A stretch of 42,964 bases of DNA from Parabacteroides sp. ZJ-118 (GCF_011038785.1 NZ_JAAKDT010000030.1:1-42964); one strand, 5' to 3'; positions 1 through 7,472 are shown, counted from the stretch's first letter. The notes: generated by a model not told the origin, from the letters alone. Translations and numbers: made by a program.

Positions 1-127
1 AATGTGGCATCTACAAAAGGCAAGGACAGCACGAAACCGCCGTATGCCGAACGGCACGTACGGTGGTGTGAGAGGGAAGGAAACAAAATAGGCAGGAAAA
101 CTTATTTTGTTTCCCTACCTACTCGAT
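1..127 (+). mobile_element. Group II intron, 3' end (domains V and VI)
   Basis: The window opens inside a group II intron. Positions 36-67 fold as domain V: a lower helix (36-44 with 59-67), a two-base bulge (C57 G58) and an upper helix (45-48 with 53-56) closed by a GAAC loop. The expected triad position reads CGC (38-40), with the usual G-U wobble at 39/64. Domain VI follows: 70-75 (GAGAGG) pairs with 118-124 (CCTACTC), leaving A121 bulged as the lariat branch point, and a 12-bp upper stem pairs 79-90 with 103-114. Counting seven bases from A121 puts the 3' splice site after T127, giving the expected AY end. The maturase, if present, lies upstream of the window. The fold is read directly; the exact class is not determined, although a CGC triad is typical of group IIC. 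Confidence 0.82.
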
Positions 128-144
128 TTGTATGCGGGTTTATG

Positions 145-152
145 TACTTTTG
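145..152 (+). promoter_or_regulatory. Bacteroidetes -7 element TACTTTTG before coaW
   Basis: TACTTTTG matches TAnnTTTG and lies about 33 nt before the pantothenate kinase start. No TTTG stands 19-20 nt upstream; that place is occupied by the 3' end of the intron. The -33 half may lie in the upstream exon, so the intron could have split the promoter. Confidence 0.4.
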
Positions 153-184
153 TGGGCGATTATTCAATTAAAAGGAAAAGAATC

Positions 185-1039
185 ATGGGAATCGTTATAG
201 GTATAGATGTGGGAGGTAGCACGACCAAGATTGTCGGCGTGGAGGATAAGAAGATCAAGAACCCGATGTTCGTGAAAGCTACCGATCCGGTAACCTCTTT
301 ATTCGGGGCCTTCGGTAAATATATTTATGATAATAACATTTCGCTCTCGAATATAGAGAAAGTGATCTTGACAGGTGTAGGTAGTGCTTATATTGATCAA
401 CCGCTATATGGTTTGCCTACCGCAAAGACGGATGAGTTCCTTGCGAATGGGCTAGGGGCGCAGTATAATACGGGACTGGAAAGCCTGTTGGTGGTCAGCA
501 TGGGAACAGGTACCTCTTTTGTCAAGGTGCAAGGCTCCACGGTCGAGCATATCGGAGGATTGGGGATCGGTGGCGGAACCATTCTCGGTTTGTCTAAGCT
601 ATTATTGAAAACACATGACTTTCACCAAATAGCGTCTTTGGCCGAGCATGGTTCCTTGAATGATATCGACTTGCATATCCGGGATATTACGCCGCATCCG
701 CTACCCGGCCTGCCGCTGGATGTGACAGCCTCTATTTTTGGAAAAGCGGACGCGAACGCCAAGGTTGAGGATATCGCTCTCGGCATCGTTCATATGGTCT
801 TGCAGACAATTGGGCAAGGGGCTGTTTTTGCCTCGTTGAATGGTGATATCAAGAATATCGTCTTGATCGGCAACCTGACTCGCTTGCCGCAATGCCCGGA
901 TATTTTCCCCCGTCTGGAGAATATGTGCGATGTCCATTTCAAGATACCGGAGTATGCCGAGTATCGCACGGCTATCGGGGCGGCTTTATGCTATATCCGG
1001 AATCGGGAATATAGGGACATTTTTTGTGGAAAGTGTTAG
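185..1039 (+). CDS. coaW: Type II pantothenate kinase (CoaW-like)
   Basis: A 284-residue cytoplasmic kinase that would phosphorylate pantothenate in the first step of coenzyme A synthesis. The N-terminus GIDVGGSTTKIVGVE (residues 6-20) is the phosphate-binding loop of the ASKHA fold, and VSMGTGTSFVKV near residue 105 with the following GGLGIGGGTILG is the second glycine-rich nucleotide-binding segment. Both are typical of the eukaryote-like type II enzymes rather than type I (CoaA) or III (CoaX). The start at 185 puts the conserved GIDVGG at the N-terminus; an in-frame ATG at 107 would extend the protein into the intron domain VI sequence and is rejected. It stands alone, with the intron just upstream and a riboswitch downstream. 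Function is from family resemblance. Confidence 0.88.
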   Translation: MGIVIGIDVGGSTTKIVGVEDKKIKNPMFVKATDPVTSLFGAFGKYIYDNNISLSNIEKVILTGVGSAYIDQPLYGLPTAKTDEFLANGLGAQYNTGLESLLVVSMGTGTSFVKVQGSTVEHIGGLGIGGGTILGLSKLLLKTHDFHQIASLAEHGSLNDIDLHIRDITPHPLPGLPLDVTASIFGKADANAKVEDIALGIVHMVLQTIGQGAVFASLNGDIKNIVLIGNLTRLPQCPDIFPRLENMCDVHFKIPEYAEYRTAIGAALCYIRNREYRDIFCGKC

Positions 1040-1058
1040 GCTACATCAAAACTTTCCG

Positions 1059-1066
1059 TATCTTTG
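1059..1066 (+). promoter_or_regulatory. -7 element TATCTTTG of the riboswitch transcript
   Basis: TATCTTTG fits TAnnTTTG and ends 3 nt before the riboswitch P1 helix, so the aptamer would begin at the 5' end of the RNA. A TTTG -33 box at the right distance is not seen. Confidence 0.5.
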
Positions 1067-1068
1067 CT

Positions 1069-1252
1069 ACATGCTTTGTTCCCTTTCGGCAATCGCCGGA
1101 TAGGGATTAAAAGGGAATCGGGTGAGAATCCCGGACAGTCCCGCTGCTGTAAGCTTCATAAACGGGTTAAGCAATACTGTTGCCACTGTTCATTCAAGTG
1201 AATGGGAAGGCGCTTAGGACCGGAAGTAAGTCAGAAGACCTGCAAGGCGTGT
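1069..1252 (+). promoter_or_regulatory. Cobalamin (B12) riboswitch
   Basis: The stretch has the conserved parts of the adenosylcobalamin/B12 aptamer in order: GTTCCCTTT with its partner AAAAGGGAATC, the block GGTGAGAATCCCGGACAGT then CCCGCTGCTGTAA, the GCCACTG...GGGAAGGC arm (from 1182) and AGTCAGAAGACCTGC (1229-1243). A 10-bp P1 helix with two G-U pairs closes it (1069-1078 with 1243-1252). Such elements usually repress corrinoid uptake or B12-independent enzymes when B12 is plentiful. Here the next gene is a small beta-barrel protein almost 300 nt away, so the regulated target is uncertain. Confidence 0.93.
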
Positions 1253-1546
1253 ATATTTTCGACGGCTTCGAGGAAAGGCCGGAAGAGAACGCAAGAGCCG
1301 CATCTGGTTTTTACTATTCTTTATCCAACATTTTCTTCTCAGCCGTCTCATGGTATCGGATAATTATTTTGCCATAATAATTAGGGAAAGAAGCATGAAT
1401 CTGGCCGACGGGATGAGCTCCGTGTGTAAGATGCATGCTTTCTTTACGTTTAAAGGACTGAGGTATTCCGTGAACACTCCAATGAGAATATTTGTTTATT
1501 AGTAGAAAAGTGCGTTTATTCGCGATAAGTAATTAACAAAAGAAGT
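1253..1546 (+). other. Long untranslated tail between riboswitch and beta-barrel gene, with two hairpins
   Basis: No convincing gene is seen. An AT-rich hairpin pairs TAATTATT (1361-1368) with AATAATTA (1376-1383). A larger one pairs AAAGAAGCATG (1387-1397) with CATGCTTTCTTT (1434-1445) with one bulge and encloses a smaller ACGG/CCGT stem; it is followed by CGTTT, not a strong U-tract. These could be the riboswitch expression platform, a weak terminator or a further structured RNA. I do not recognise a known class. Confidence 0.4.
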
Positions 1547-2194
1547 ATGCGTATGAGTATGAGGAAAATTGTAGGACTTCTTATGGTTGCCTCGCTAGCG
1601 TTGATGGCGCTTCCGGCCAACGCTCAGCTTAAATTCGGTATCAAGGGCGGTTTGAATATATCGTCTGTCCATTTCAACTCGGACATGTTGAAAGCGGATA
1701 ATGTAACCGGCTTCCAGGTGGGTCCGATGATCGAGACGACCTTGCCCTTGGTTGGTGTCGGGATCGACGCGGCGGTGTTGTATTCGCAAAAGGGTTTGGA
1801 GGCGACTTCGGTTGGCGGAGTGAAGACTTCGATGAAGACCGATTATATCGATGTCCCGGTCAACTTGAAATGGAAATTCGGGTTGCCTATTGTCAAGGCG
1901 TATCTGGCAGCCGGTCCGTATATCGGTTTTCGTGTAGGCGGTGATAAGTTTTGGGATATCCCGGGTTCCGTAGTGGATCAGGTGAAGGCGAAGACTTTTA
2001 GCGCGGGCCTTAACTTCGGTGCCGGCGTGGAGTTAATCAGCCACTTGCAGGTGGGTTTCAGCTATGGTCTGGGACTGACCGATAATTATGCGTTGGAAAG
2101 CAAGAGCTTGAGTAGTAGTTTGACCGGAGTGGTTGATATGGTAGAATCCGGAAAGAACCGTGGATGGTCTATCACGGCAGCGATCTTATTCTAG
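1547..2194 (+). CDS. Outer-membrane beta-barrel protein (PorT-like/OMP_b-brl family)
   Basis: 215 residues. A signal peptide (KIVGLLMVASLALMALPANAQ, split about residue 27 after ANA) leads into alternating amphipathic strands starting LKFGIKGGLNIS, a hallmark of the small Bacteroidetes beta-barrels of the PF13568 type. The chain ends in ITAAILF, with the terminal aromatic residue used by the outer-membrane insertion machinery. The first ATG is at 1547, but ATGs at 1553 and 1559 are equally possible and no Shine-Dalgarno decides. It is the first gene after the cobalamin riboswitch and is closed by a terminator at 2218. A role in corrinoid uptake is only a guess from position; it lacks TonB-dependent receptor features and is far too short to be BtuB. 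Confidence 0.75.
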   Translation: MRMSMRKIVGLLMVASLALMALPANAQLKFGIKGGLNISSVHFNSDMLKADNVTGFQVGPMIETTLPLVGVGIDAAVLYSQKGLEATSVGGVKTSMKTDYIDVPVNLKWKFGLPIVKAYLAAGPYIGFRVGGDKFWDIPGSVVDQVKAKTFSAGLNFGAGVELISHLQVGFSYGLGLTDNYALESKSLSSSLTGVVDMVESGKNRGWSITAAILF

Positions 2195-2217
2195 GTAGGT
2201 AAAAATAAAATGAGAGA

Positions 2218-2247
2218 GGCCGGGTTTTCGAAGTCCGGCCTTTTTTG
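2218..2247 (+). terminator. Intrinsic terminator after the beta-barrel gene
   Basis: GGCCGG (2218-2223) pairs with CCGGCC (2235-2240), followed at once by six T residues. It closes the riboswitch/beta-barrel transcript just before priA. Confidence 0.9.
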
Positions 2248-2248
2248 T

Positions 2249-2256
2249 TACTTTTG
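2249..2256 (+). promoter_or_regulatory. -7 element TACTTTTG for priA
   Basis: TACTTTTG lies 26 nt before the priA start. The -33 position falls on TTTTCG inside the terminator loop, so the match there is partial; promoter and terminator overlap. Confidence 0.5.
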
Positions 2257-2281
2257 GACTCGTAATGAAACACCTGTTTGA

Positions 2282-4744
2282 ATGAGATACGCGGACGTCA
2301 TACTTCCTCTTCCTTTGGAGAATAGCTATACCTATCGGATACCCGGAGATTTGGAAAGAGCCGTGACTCCCGGCTGCCGGGTGATCGTGCATTTCGGGAC
2401 GAGACGATATTACACGGCCATCGTCATGGAGATACACGACCGGGAGCCGGTAGCCGATTTCGAGATGAAGGAGATCTACGCCTTGCTGGATGCCACGCCG
2501 GTGCTCCGTCGTCCGCAGCTCCGTTTTTGGAAATGGATATCTTCCTATTATATATGTAAGTTGGGCGACGTGTATAAGGCGGCCTTGCCTTCCGGCTTAA
2601 AGTTGGAAAGCGAGACAGCCGTTACTTACAATGAGGATTTCGAGGCCACCGCTCCCGTGCGCCCGAACGAGCAAGCGGTACTGGATGCCTTCAACGGGGT
2701 CTCGAAATTGACGATCTCGGAGTTGGAGAAGAAGACCGGCCTCCGAAATGTTGTCCCGATCGTCTCTTCCTTGATGGGGAAAGGGGCGGTCGAGGTAAGT
2801 GAGGAGCTAAAGCGAGGATTCGTTCCCAAGACACAGGCGTTTATCCGTTTGGCCGAGGCTTACCGGGATGAGACGAAATTGCGGGAGGTGTTCGGGGAAT
2901 TGAGACGAGCGAAGAAGCAAGAACTTCTGTTGATCCGTTTCTTGGATTTGAGCCATACGTTGAATCTCGCTTTATCGAAGGAACTTTCCAAGAAAGAGCT
3001 ATTGGAACGCGGAGGTTATACCTCTACGGTGTTGGATGGGCTGCTGAAACGAGGTATCTTGGAGTGTTACGAGAAAGAGGTGGGTCGTTTACAAGTATCC
3101 GTCTGCCGCTTGCAAGAGCCGAATCCGCTCAGCCCGGCGCAAGAGAAAGCCTACGGAGAGATCCATGAGGCCTTCAAGACGAAGGAGGTATGCCTGCTTC
3201 ACGGCGTGACCTCCAGCGGTAAGACCGAGATATACGTCCGTTTGATCCATGAGGTCTTGCGATTAGGGCGGCAGGTCTTGTATATGTTGCCGGAGATCGC
3301 CATCACGACCCAGATCACGGAGCGGTTGGCGAAACGGTTCGGGGATAAGCTATTGGTCTACCACTCCAAATTCTCGGATAACGAGCGGGTGGAAGTTTGG
3401 AATAAACTATTGCATAGCGATGAGCCTAGGCTGGTATTGGGGGTTCGTTCTTCCCTTTTTCTTCCGTTTAAGGACTTGGGTCTGATTATCGTGGACGAGG
3501 AGCATGAGAATACGTACAAACAGCAGGATCCGGCACCCCGCTATCATGCCCGTAACGCTGCCATCGTTCTAGCAGGCATGCATGGCGGCAAGACCTTATT
3601 GGGTTCCGCCACCCCCTCCATCGATTCTTATTTCAACGCTATGGCGGGAAAATACGGTCTGGTCGAGCTATCCACTCGTTACGGCGAATGCTTGATGCCA
3701 GAGATTATTGCGGTGGACGTGAAGGAGTTAAAGCGCAAGAAAATCATGAAAGATACCCTTTTCTCCCCGCCGCTGGTGGAGAAGGTGCGGGAGGCTTTAT
3801 CCCGGGGTGAGCAGGCGATCCTGTTCCAGAACCGTCGGGGATTCGCCCCGATGATCGAATGCCGGGGGTGCGGATGGGTGCCTCATTGCGTGAATTGCGA
3901 CGTGAGCCTTACCTATCACAAGGCGCATAATCAATTGGTTTGCCATTATTGCGGTTATACCTACCGTTTGCCGCAGGTGTGTCCTGCGTGTAAAGGGACG
4001 GAGTTCAAGATGCAAGGCTTCGGTACGGAGAAGGTGGAGGAGGAGATCGCCGCCCTTTTCCCCTCGGCGAAGGTGGATCGGCTGGATTTCGATACGGCCC
4101 GTACCCGCACGGCTTACGAGCGGATCCTCTCGGATTTCGAGAAGGGAAAGACACACATCTTGATCGGTACCCAGATGCTGTCGAAGGGACTGGATTTCGG
4201 TAATGTCAGCGTGGTGGGAATCCTGAGCGCCGATAGCCTGATGAATTACCCGGACTTCCGGGCGCACGAGCGGGCTTATCAATTGATGGTACAAGTGAGC
4301 GGACGTGCCGGGCGACGGGACAAGCGGGGTACGGTGATCTTGCAGACTACCCAGCCGGAGCATCCTTTGATCCGTATGGTGCAGCATTTCGCTTACAAGG
4401 AAATGGTGCGCTTGCAATTGAGTGAGCGTAGTATGTTCCGTTACCCGCCTTACTACCGTTTGATCGTCTTGACCCTTCGGGGTCGGAATGCGGAGGCTTT
4501 GCAGGAGATGTCTGCCTTATATGCGGAGAAACTTCGTGCTCGTTTGGGCGAGCGGGTGTTGGGGCCGGTTACGCCGCCTATCACCCGGGTGCAGACGCTT
4601 CATATCAAGAAGATCGTCTTGAAAATCGAGATCTCCGCCGGGATCGCTCCGCTTCGTGAGATATTGGAGGGTATTCATACGGAGATGCAGGGGTATGCGC
4701 CGTTTAAGCAGTTGCTGGTTCATTACGATGTGGATCCGGCTTGA
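2282..4744 (+). CDS. priA: Primosomal replication-restart helicase PriA
   Basis: 820 residues, usual for Bacteroidetes PriA. The N-terminal 3'-DNA-end binding domain spans about residues 1-110 and is followed by a winged-helix segment. The superfamily 2 helicase core has Walker A GVTSSGKTE (near 309) and the DEEH box (near 404). Eight cysteines in the segment around residues 526-572 (CRGCG, CVNC, CHYCG, CPACKG) form the two zinc sites inserted between the helicase motifs. Motif VI reads QVSGRAGRRDKRG. PriA recognises stalled forks and reloads the replisome. It is a single gene with its own promoter; the next gene is of different base composition. Confidence 0.97.
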   Translation: MRYADVILPLPLENSYTYRIPGDLERAVTPGCRVIVHFGTRRYYTAIVMEIHDREPVADFEMKEIYALLDATPVLRRPQLRFWKWISSYYICKLGDVYKAALPSGLKLESETAVTYNEDFEATAPVRPNEQAVLDAFNGVSKLTISELEKKTGLRNVVPIVSSLMGKGAVEVSEELKRGFVPKTQAFIRLAEAYRDETKLREVFGELRRAKKQELLLIRFLDLSHTLNLALSKELSKKELLERGGYTSTVLDGLLKRGILECYEKEVGRLQVSVCRLQEPNPLSPAQEKAYGEIHEAFKTKEVCLLHGVTSSGKTEIYVRLIHEVLRLGRQVLYMLPEIAITTQITERLAKRFGDKLLVYHSKFSDNERVEVWNKLLHSDEPRLVLGVRSSLFLPFKDLGLIIVDEEHENTYKQQDPAPRYHARNAAIVLAGMHGGKTLLGSATPSIDSYFNAMAGKYGLVELSTRYGECLMPEIIAVDVKELKRKKIMKDTLFSPPLVEKVREALSRGEQAILFQNRRGFAPMIECRGCGWVPHCVNCDVSLTYHKAHNQLVCHYCGYTYRLPQVCPACKGTEFKMQGFGTEKVEEEIAALFPSAKVDRLDFDTARTRTAYERILSDFEKGKTHILIGTQMLSKGLDFGNVSVVGILSADSLMNYPDFRAHERAYQLMVQVSGRAGRRDKRGTVILQTTQPEHPLIRMVQHFAYKEMVRLQLSERSMFRYPPYYRLIVLTLRGRNAEALQEMSALYAEKLRARLGERVLGPVTPPITRVQTLHIKKIVLKIEISAGIAPLREILEGIHTEMQGYAPFKQLLVHYDVDPA

Positions 4745-4841
4745 GAATTGAAAATGGAGAATTTAAGAGGAAGGAGAATTTCTGTTCGTCGGGATTATTG
4801 GTGTCATGAGGGCGAGCAGGTTGGAAACAGTTCGAAATAAC

Positions 4842-5675
4842 ATGAGAGAAAGCAAAATTCTATATCCGTCTCCCGTACTTTCCCAATACATAAAATACTA
4901 TTGGGTGTTGAAGACCGATGAAGTAGAGCCAGTAATGATACAGACTATTCCATCGGGGTGCGTACATCTTGTTTTTCATCGGGGTGAGAATCTGAATATC
5001 CAATCAAAAGGCTTGCAACCAAAGAATTTTATTCGAGGACAGTTCTCAACTTATGGGTGTTTGATCTCAAAGGGCAACATTAATATGATTGCTGTTATAT
5101 TTCACCCTCTAGGTTTGAATCCATTTGTGCGGTGTTCCATGAGTGAGATTTACAATCGTTATATAAATGTAGAAGATTTGGAAGATATAGAATTAAACCA
5201 CCTGAAGCTAAATATTTCTGCCGAACCAGTCGTTGAAACCTGCTTACGGCTGATTGAAATCTTCCTTATACAACGGTTGGTTGGTGTAGATTGTAATTAC
5301 CAAAGAACGCGGAACGCTATCTGCCAAATAATCAATCAACCGCGAATCGAAGTGAATGCTCTTGCTGAGAATGCTTGTTTGGGATATAGGCAATTCAAGC
5401 GAGTATTTACCAACTATGTAGGAATGAGTCCTAAAGAATATTATCGGGTAGTTCGCTTTCAGCGAGCATTGTATCTGTTGCAGAATAATCCGGAGATGGA
5501 ATTTATAGACTTGGCTTATTCATGTGGCTTTTACGATCCTTCGCACTTGGTGAAAGACTTTAAAGAGTTTACAGGCTGTTCGCCTACTCAATATCTATTT
5601 TCCCATTCTCCGTATTCTACATTTTTCTCCGAAGATTGCAGGCTGAATGTTATTAAGTCGCATAGTCGTGCGTAG
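4842..5675 (+). CDS. AraC-family regulator with DUF6597-type N-terminal domain
   Basis: About 277 residues. The N-terminal half (YPSPVLSQYIKYYWVLK, then IPSGCVHLVFHRGE) resembles the sensor domain called DUF6597. The C-terminal 100 residues hold two helix-turn-helix units of the AraC/XylS type, with IEVNALAENACLGYRQFKRV and the second-unit signature FIDLAYSCGFYDPSHLVKDF followed by GCSPTQY. I chose the ATG at 4842 because homologous domains begin a few residues before the SxYIKYYW segment; an ATG at 4806 would add 12 residues. The gene is clearly more AT-rich than priA, as is the DinB-like gene 84 bp downstream, so the pair may have been acquired together. The ligand and target are unknown; control of its neighbour is plausible. 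Confidence 0.85.
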   Translation: MRESKILYPSPVLSQYIKYYWVLKTDEVEPVMIQTIPSGCVHLVFHRGENLNIQSKGLQPKNFIRGQFSTYGCLISKGNINMIAVIFHPLGLNPFVRCSMSEIYNRYINVEDLEDIELNHLKLNISAEPVVETCLRLIEIFLIQRLVGVDCNYQRTRNAICQIINQPRIEVNALAENACLGYRQFKRVFTNYVGMSPKEYYRVVRFQRALYLLQNNPEMEFIDLAYSCGFYDPSHLVKDFKEFTGCSPTQYLFSHSPYSTFFSEDCRLNVIKSHSRA

Positions 5676-5725
5676 CTATCTGGAATAAAGTCAGTTTTTT
5701 ACAAGTGGATGATAGGCAAAGAACT

Positions 5726-5733
5726 TATTTTTG
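5726..5733 (+). promoter_or_regulatory. -7 element TATTTTTG for the DinB-like gene
   Basis: TATTTTTG fits TAnnTTTG and ends 25 nt before the DinB-like start, so this gene probably has its own promoter rather than depending only on read-through from the AraC gene. The -33 box is weak (a T-run near 5696). Confidence 0.5.
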
Positions 5734-5758
5734 CAGAAGTATTTAAAATTAGAAAGTT

Positions 5759-6235
5759 ATGCGAGATAGTAATTTTATGCATATAACCGATGGCATTGCA
5801 CAGGTTATTGAAACAGAAGAGAAATTGTTAAATGATTTGCCTGTAGAGGTTATCACGCAAAGGCGAAATACGCAGAATCGCAACATTAAGCAGATTCTCG
5901 GCCACTTGATTGATTCAGCATCCAATAATCATCAACGCATGGTTCGGTTGCAATATAGCAAAGATCTGCTTTTCTTCCCTGATTATACACAGGATAATGA
6001 TTTGTGGATAGCTTTGCAGGATTATCAGAATGCAGACTGGCCTAACTTAGTCCAGTTATGGAAGTTTTACAATCTGCACATCATCCAAGTAATTAACTCG
6101 GCAGATAAGAACAGGCTGGATAGTTATTGGTGCGACTTTACAGGAGCAAAGGTTACATTAAGAGAAATGATAGAAGGCTATTTGGGACATTTGCGCCTGC
6201 ACATAAAAGAAATCCATGAATTGATAGGCGGCTGA
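5759..6235 (+). CDS. DinB-superfamily protein
   Basis: 158 residues forming a predicted four-helix bundle of the DinB/YfiT type (PF12867-like). Three histidine regions can coordinate a metal in this family: ILGHLIDSASNNHQRM (H near residues 47 and 56) and the C-terminal GHLRLHIKEIHEL. Members often act as metal-dependent thiol transferases or have no known activity, so no specific reaction is claimed. It follows the AraC regulator in the same AT-rich block, and the pairing suggests a small regulated stress module. An alternative start is the ATG six codons downstream (5777). Confidence 0.78.
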   Translation: MRDSNFMHITDGIAQVIETEEKLLNDLPVEVITQRRNTQNRNIKQILGHLIDSASNNHQRMVRLQYSKDLLFFPDYTQDNDLWIALQDYQNADWPNLVQLWKFYNLHIIQVINSADKNRLDSYWCDFTGAKVTLREMIEGYLGHLRLHIKEIHELIGG

Positions 6236-6299
6236 GTTTCCACTCGCAATGTATTATTGAGAGAATGCCTTAAATTAGTGCTTTCAAATTTTGTAGGAT

Positions 6300-6773
6300 A
6301 TGGATCTATTACTCTATGTACTGGCCAGCCTCTGTTTGCTATTGGGTTTTGCCGGTTGTTTCCTGCCCGTATTGCCCGGGCCTCCGGTGGCGTATGGGGG
6401 CTTGTTGTTGTTGCAGGCGACGGAACGTTATGAGTTTACGTTTGGGCAATTGGTTGTATGGGGATTGTTGGTTGTCGTGGCGCAAGTGCTGGATTATGTG
6501 ACTCCGATATTGGGCACGAAATACAGCGGAGGAAGCAGGTGGGGCAATTGGGGATGCGTGATCGGTACGGTGGCAGGTATATTCTTGTTCGCTCCTTGGG
6601 GTATCTTGTTGGGACCTTTCTTGGGGGCGTTAGCGGGGGAGTTGCTGGGAGGCAAGGTGTTTGGCGAGGCGATGAAAGCCGGTTTTGGAGCGTTTCTTGG
6701 TTTTGTGATCAGCGTGATGTTGAAGGTGGGGCTTTGCGGGTATTTTGTCTATTGCGCGATCGCCGGGCTGTAA
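6300..6773 (+). CDS. DUF456 family membrane protein
   Basis: 157 residues, almost entirely hydrophobic, with about four membrane segments and a GxxxG-rich middle (GTVAGIFLFAPWGILLGPFLGALAGELLGG) characteristic of DUF456. The N-terminus has the family motif CFLPVLPGPPVAYGGLLLL. Members are inner-membrane proteins of unknown function. It starts 64 bp after the DinB-like gene but its GC-rich composition fits the resident chromosome, so the AT-rich pair seems inserted before it. No enzyme activity can be inferred. Confidence 0.88.
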   Translation: MDLLLYVLASLCLLLGFAGCFLPVLPGPPVAYGGLLLLQATERYEFTFGQLVVWGLLVVVAQVLDYVTPILGTKYSGGSRWGNWGCVIGTVAGIFLFAPWGILLGPFLGALAGELLGGKVFGEAMKAGFGAFLGFVISVMLKVGLCGYFVYCAIAGL

Positions 6774-6789
6774 AGAGATTTAATTTTCC

Positions 6790-6797
6790 TACCTTCG
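6790..6797 (+). promoter_or_regulatory. Degenerate -7 element TACCTTCG
   Basis: TACCTTCG differs from TAnnTTTG at one base and sits before the truncated phosphatase gene. It may be the former promoter of that gene. A 25-codon reading frame starts at 6811 just after it but resembles nothing I know. Confidence 0.3.
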
Positions 6798-6888
6798 CGG
6801 TCTATTAGGAATGGAAACGAGTTTGCCGTATCGTATAATAGGGTATAAGCCTGCGTGTAAATTGTTGGATGATGATCGAAAAGAATAG

Positions 6889-7215
6889 GTTAGTCGGATG
6901 CGGGCGCATGCGACCCGTAGGGGATATTCATTGGATTCGATCTCCCGTCCGGTACGTCAGTGGGACTTCCATGATTTCGACTTAATTATAGGCATGGACG
7001 ACCAAAATATAACGGACTTGAAGCGGATGGCTCCCGATCTGGAATCCGTCGATAAGATACATCGAATGACCGAGTTCTCCCGGAATAAGTTGTACGATCA
7101 CGTCCCGGATCCTTATTATAGCGGTGCCGAAGGTTTTGAGTTGGTCTTGGATCTATTGGAAGATGCTTGCGCCGGGTTGTTGGAATATTGTAGATTATTA
7201 CAATGCCCATCGTAA
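6889..7215 (+). pseudogene. Low-molecular-weight protein tyrosine phosphatase, N-terminus lost
   Basis: The frame reads VSRMRAHATRRGYSLDSIS, then a family-typical DFDLIIGMDDQNITDLKR, IHRMTEFS and DHVPDPYYSGAEGFELVLDL, which is the C-terminal two thirds of a low-molecular-weight tyrosine phosphatase including the DPYY segment with the general-acid aspartate. The catalytic loop (CxGNxCRS) that should lie about 45 residues earlier is absent. An in-frame TAG stands at 6886-6888, immediately before the homology, and only about 100 bp separate it from the DUF456 gene. An internal ATG at 6898 could give a 105-residue protein, but without the catalytic cysteine it cannot be an active phosphatase. The last codons run into the repeat at 7202, so the original 3' end may also be altered. 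Confidence 0.75.
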
Positions 7216-7280
7216 GGTTACAAGAATGCCCATTGTAAGATGCTTATAACTGCGATTATAAGAACCTTACGATGGGCATT
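7202..7280. repeat. Repeat cluster 1 (three copies of core AATGCCCATCGTAAG) forming a nested hairpin
   Basis: AATGCCCATCGTAAGGTT (7202-7219) has a perfect 18-bp inverted partner at 7263-7280. A third, direct copy with one change (AATGCCCATTGTAAG) is at 7225-7239. Inside, CTTATAA (7243-7249) pairs with TTATAAG (7256-7262). The same core appears three more times at 38626-38691. Both clusters lie between convergent genes. Confidence 0.9.
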
Positions 7281-7329
7281 ATGGTTTTATTGGGGCTTCT
7301 TACCTGGTTCTCAGGGGTAAACTTCTCTC

Positions 7330-7472
7330 TCATAAGGCGATTCCTTCATTCAGAAGCATTATCATCGGACTGATGATAATGCCCGTGTTCAATTCCACTT
7401 CATAGATTTTTCCGGAATGCTTGCGATAAGCAGAAGAAAAGATCTGCTTGATATCGTGCTCGTTTGTCTTTA
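7330..7472 (-). pseudogene. Possible remnant of a small gene behind the 7TM-HD gene
   Basis: Read on the minus strand after the HD-gene stop, one frame is open for about 47 codons and has protein-like composition, ending in SGKIYEVELNTGIIISPMIM and a TGA at 7330-7332. There is no start codon and no upstream continuation. The tail slightly resembles the C-terminal strand region of small nucleotidyltransferases, but this is a weak impression. The rest of the gap, 7281-7329, shows nothing. Confidence 0.25.

Noticed and set aside
107-184. N-terminal extension of pantothenate kinase from an ATG at 107
   Set aside because: It lies in the intron domain VI and promoter region; the conserved nucleotide-binding start is at 185.
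1180-1377. 65-codon open frame
   Set aside because: It begins inside the B12 aptamer, whose RNA conservation explains the sequence; the protein is of no known type.
3797-4417. 206-codon open frame on the minus strand
   Set aside because: Antisense shadow of priA, which has all helicase and zinc motifs in the plus frame.
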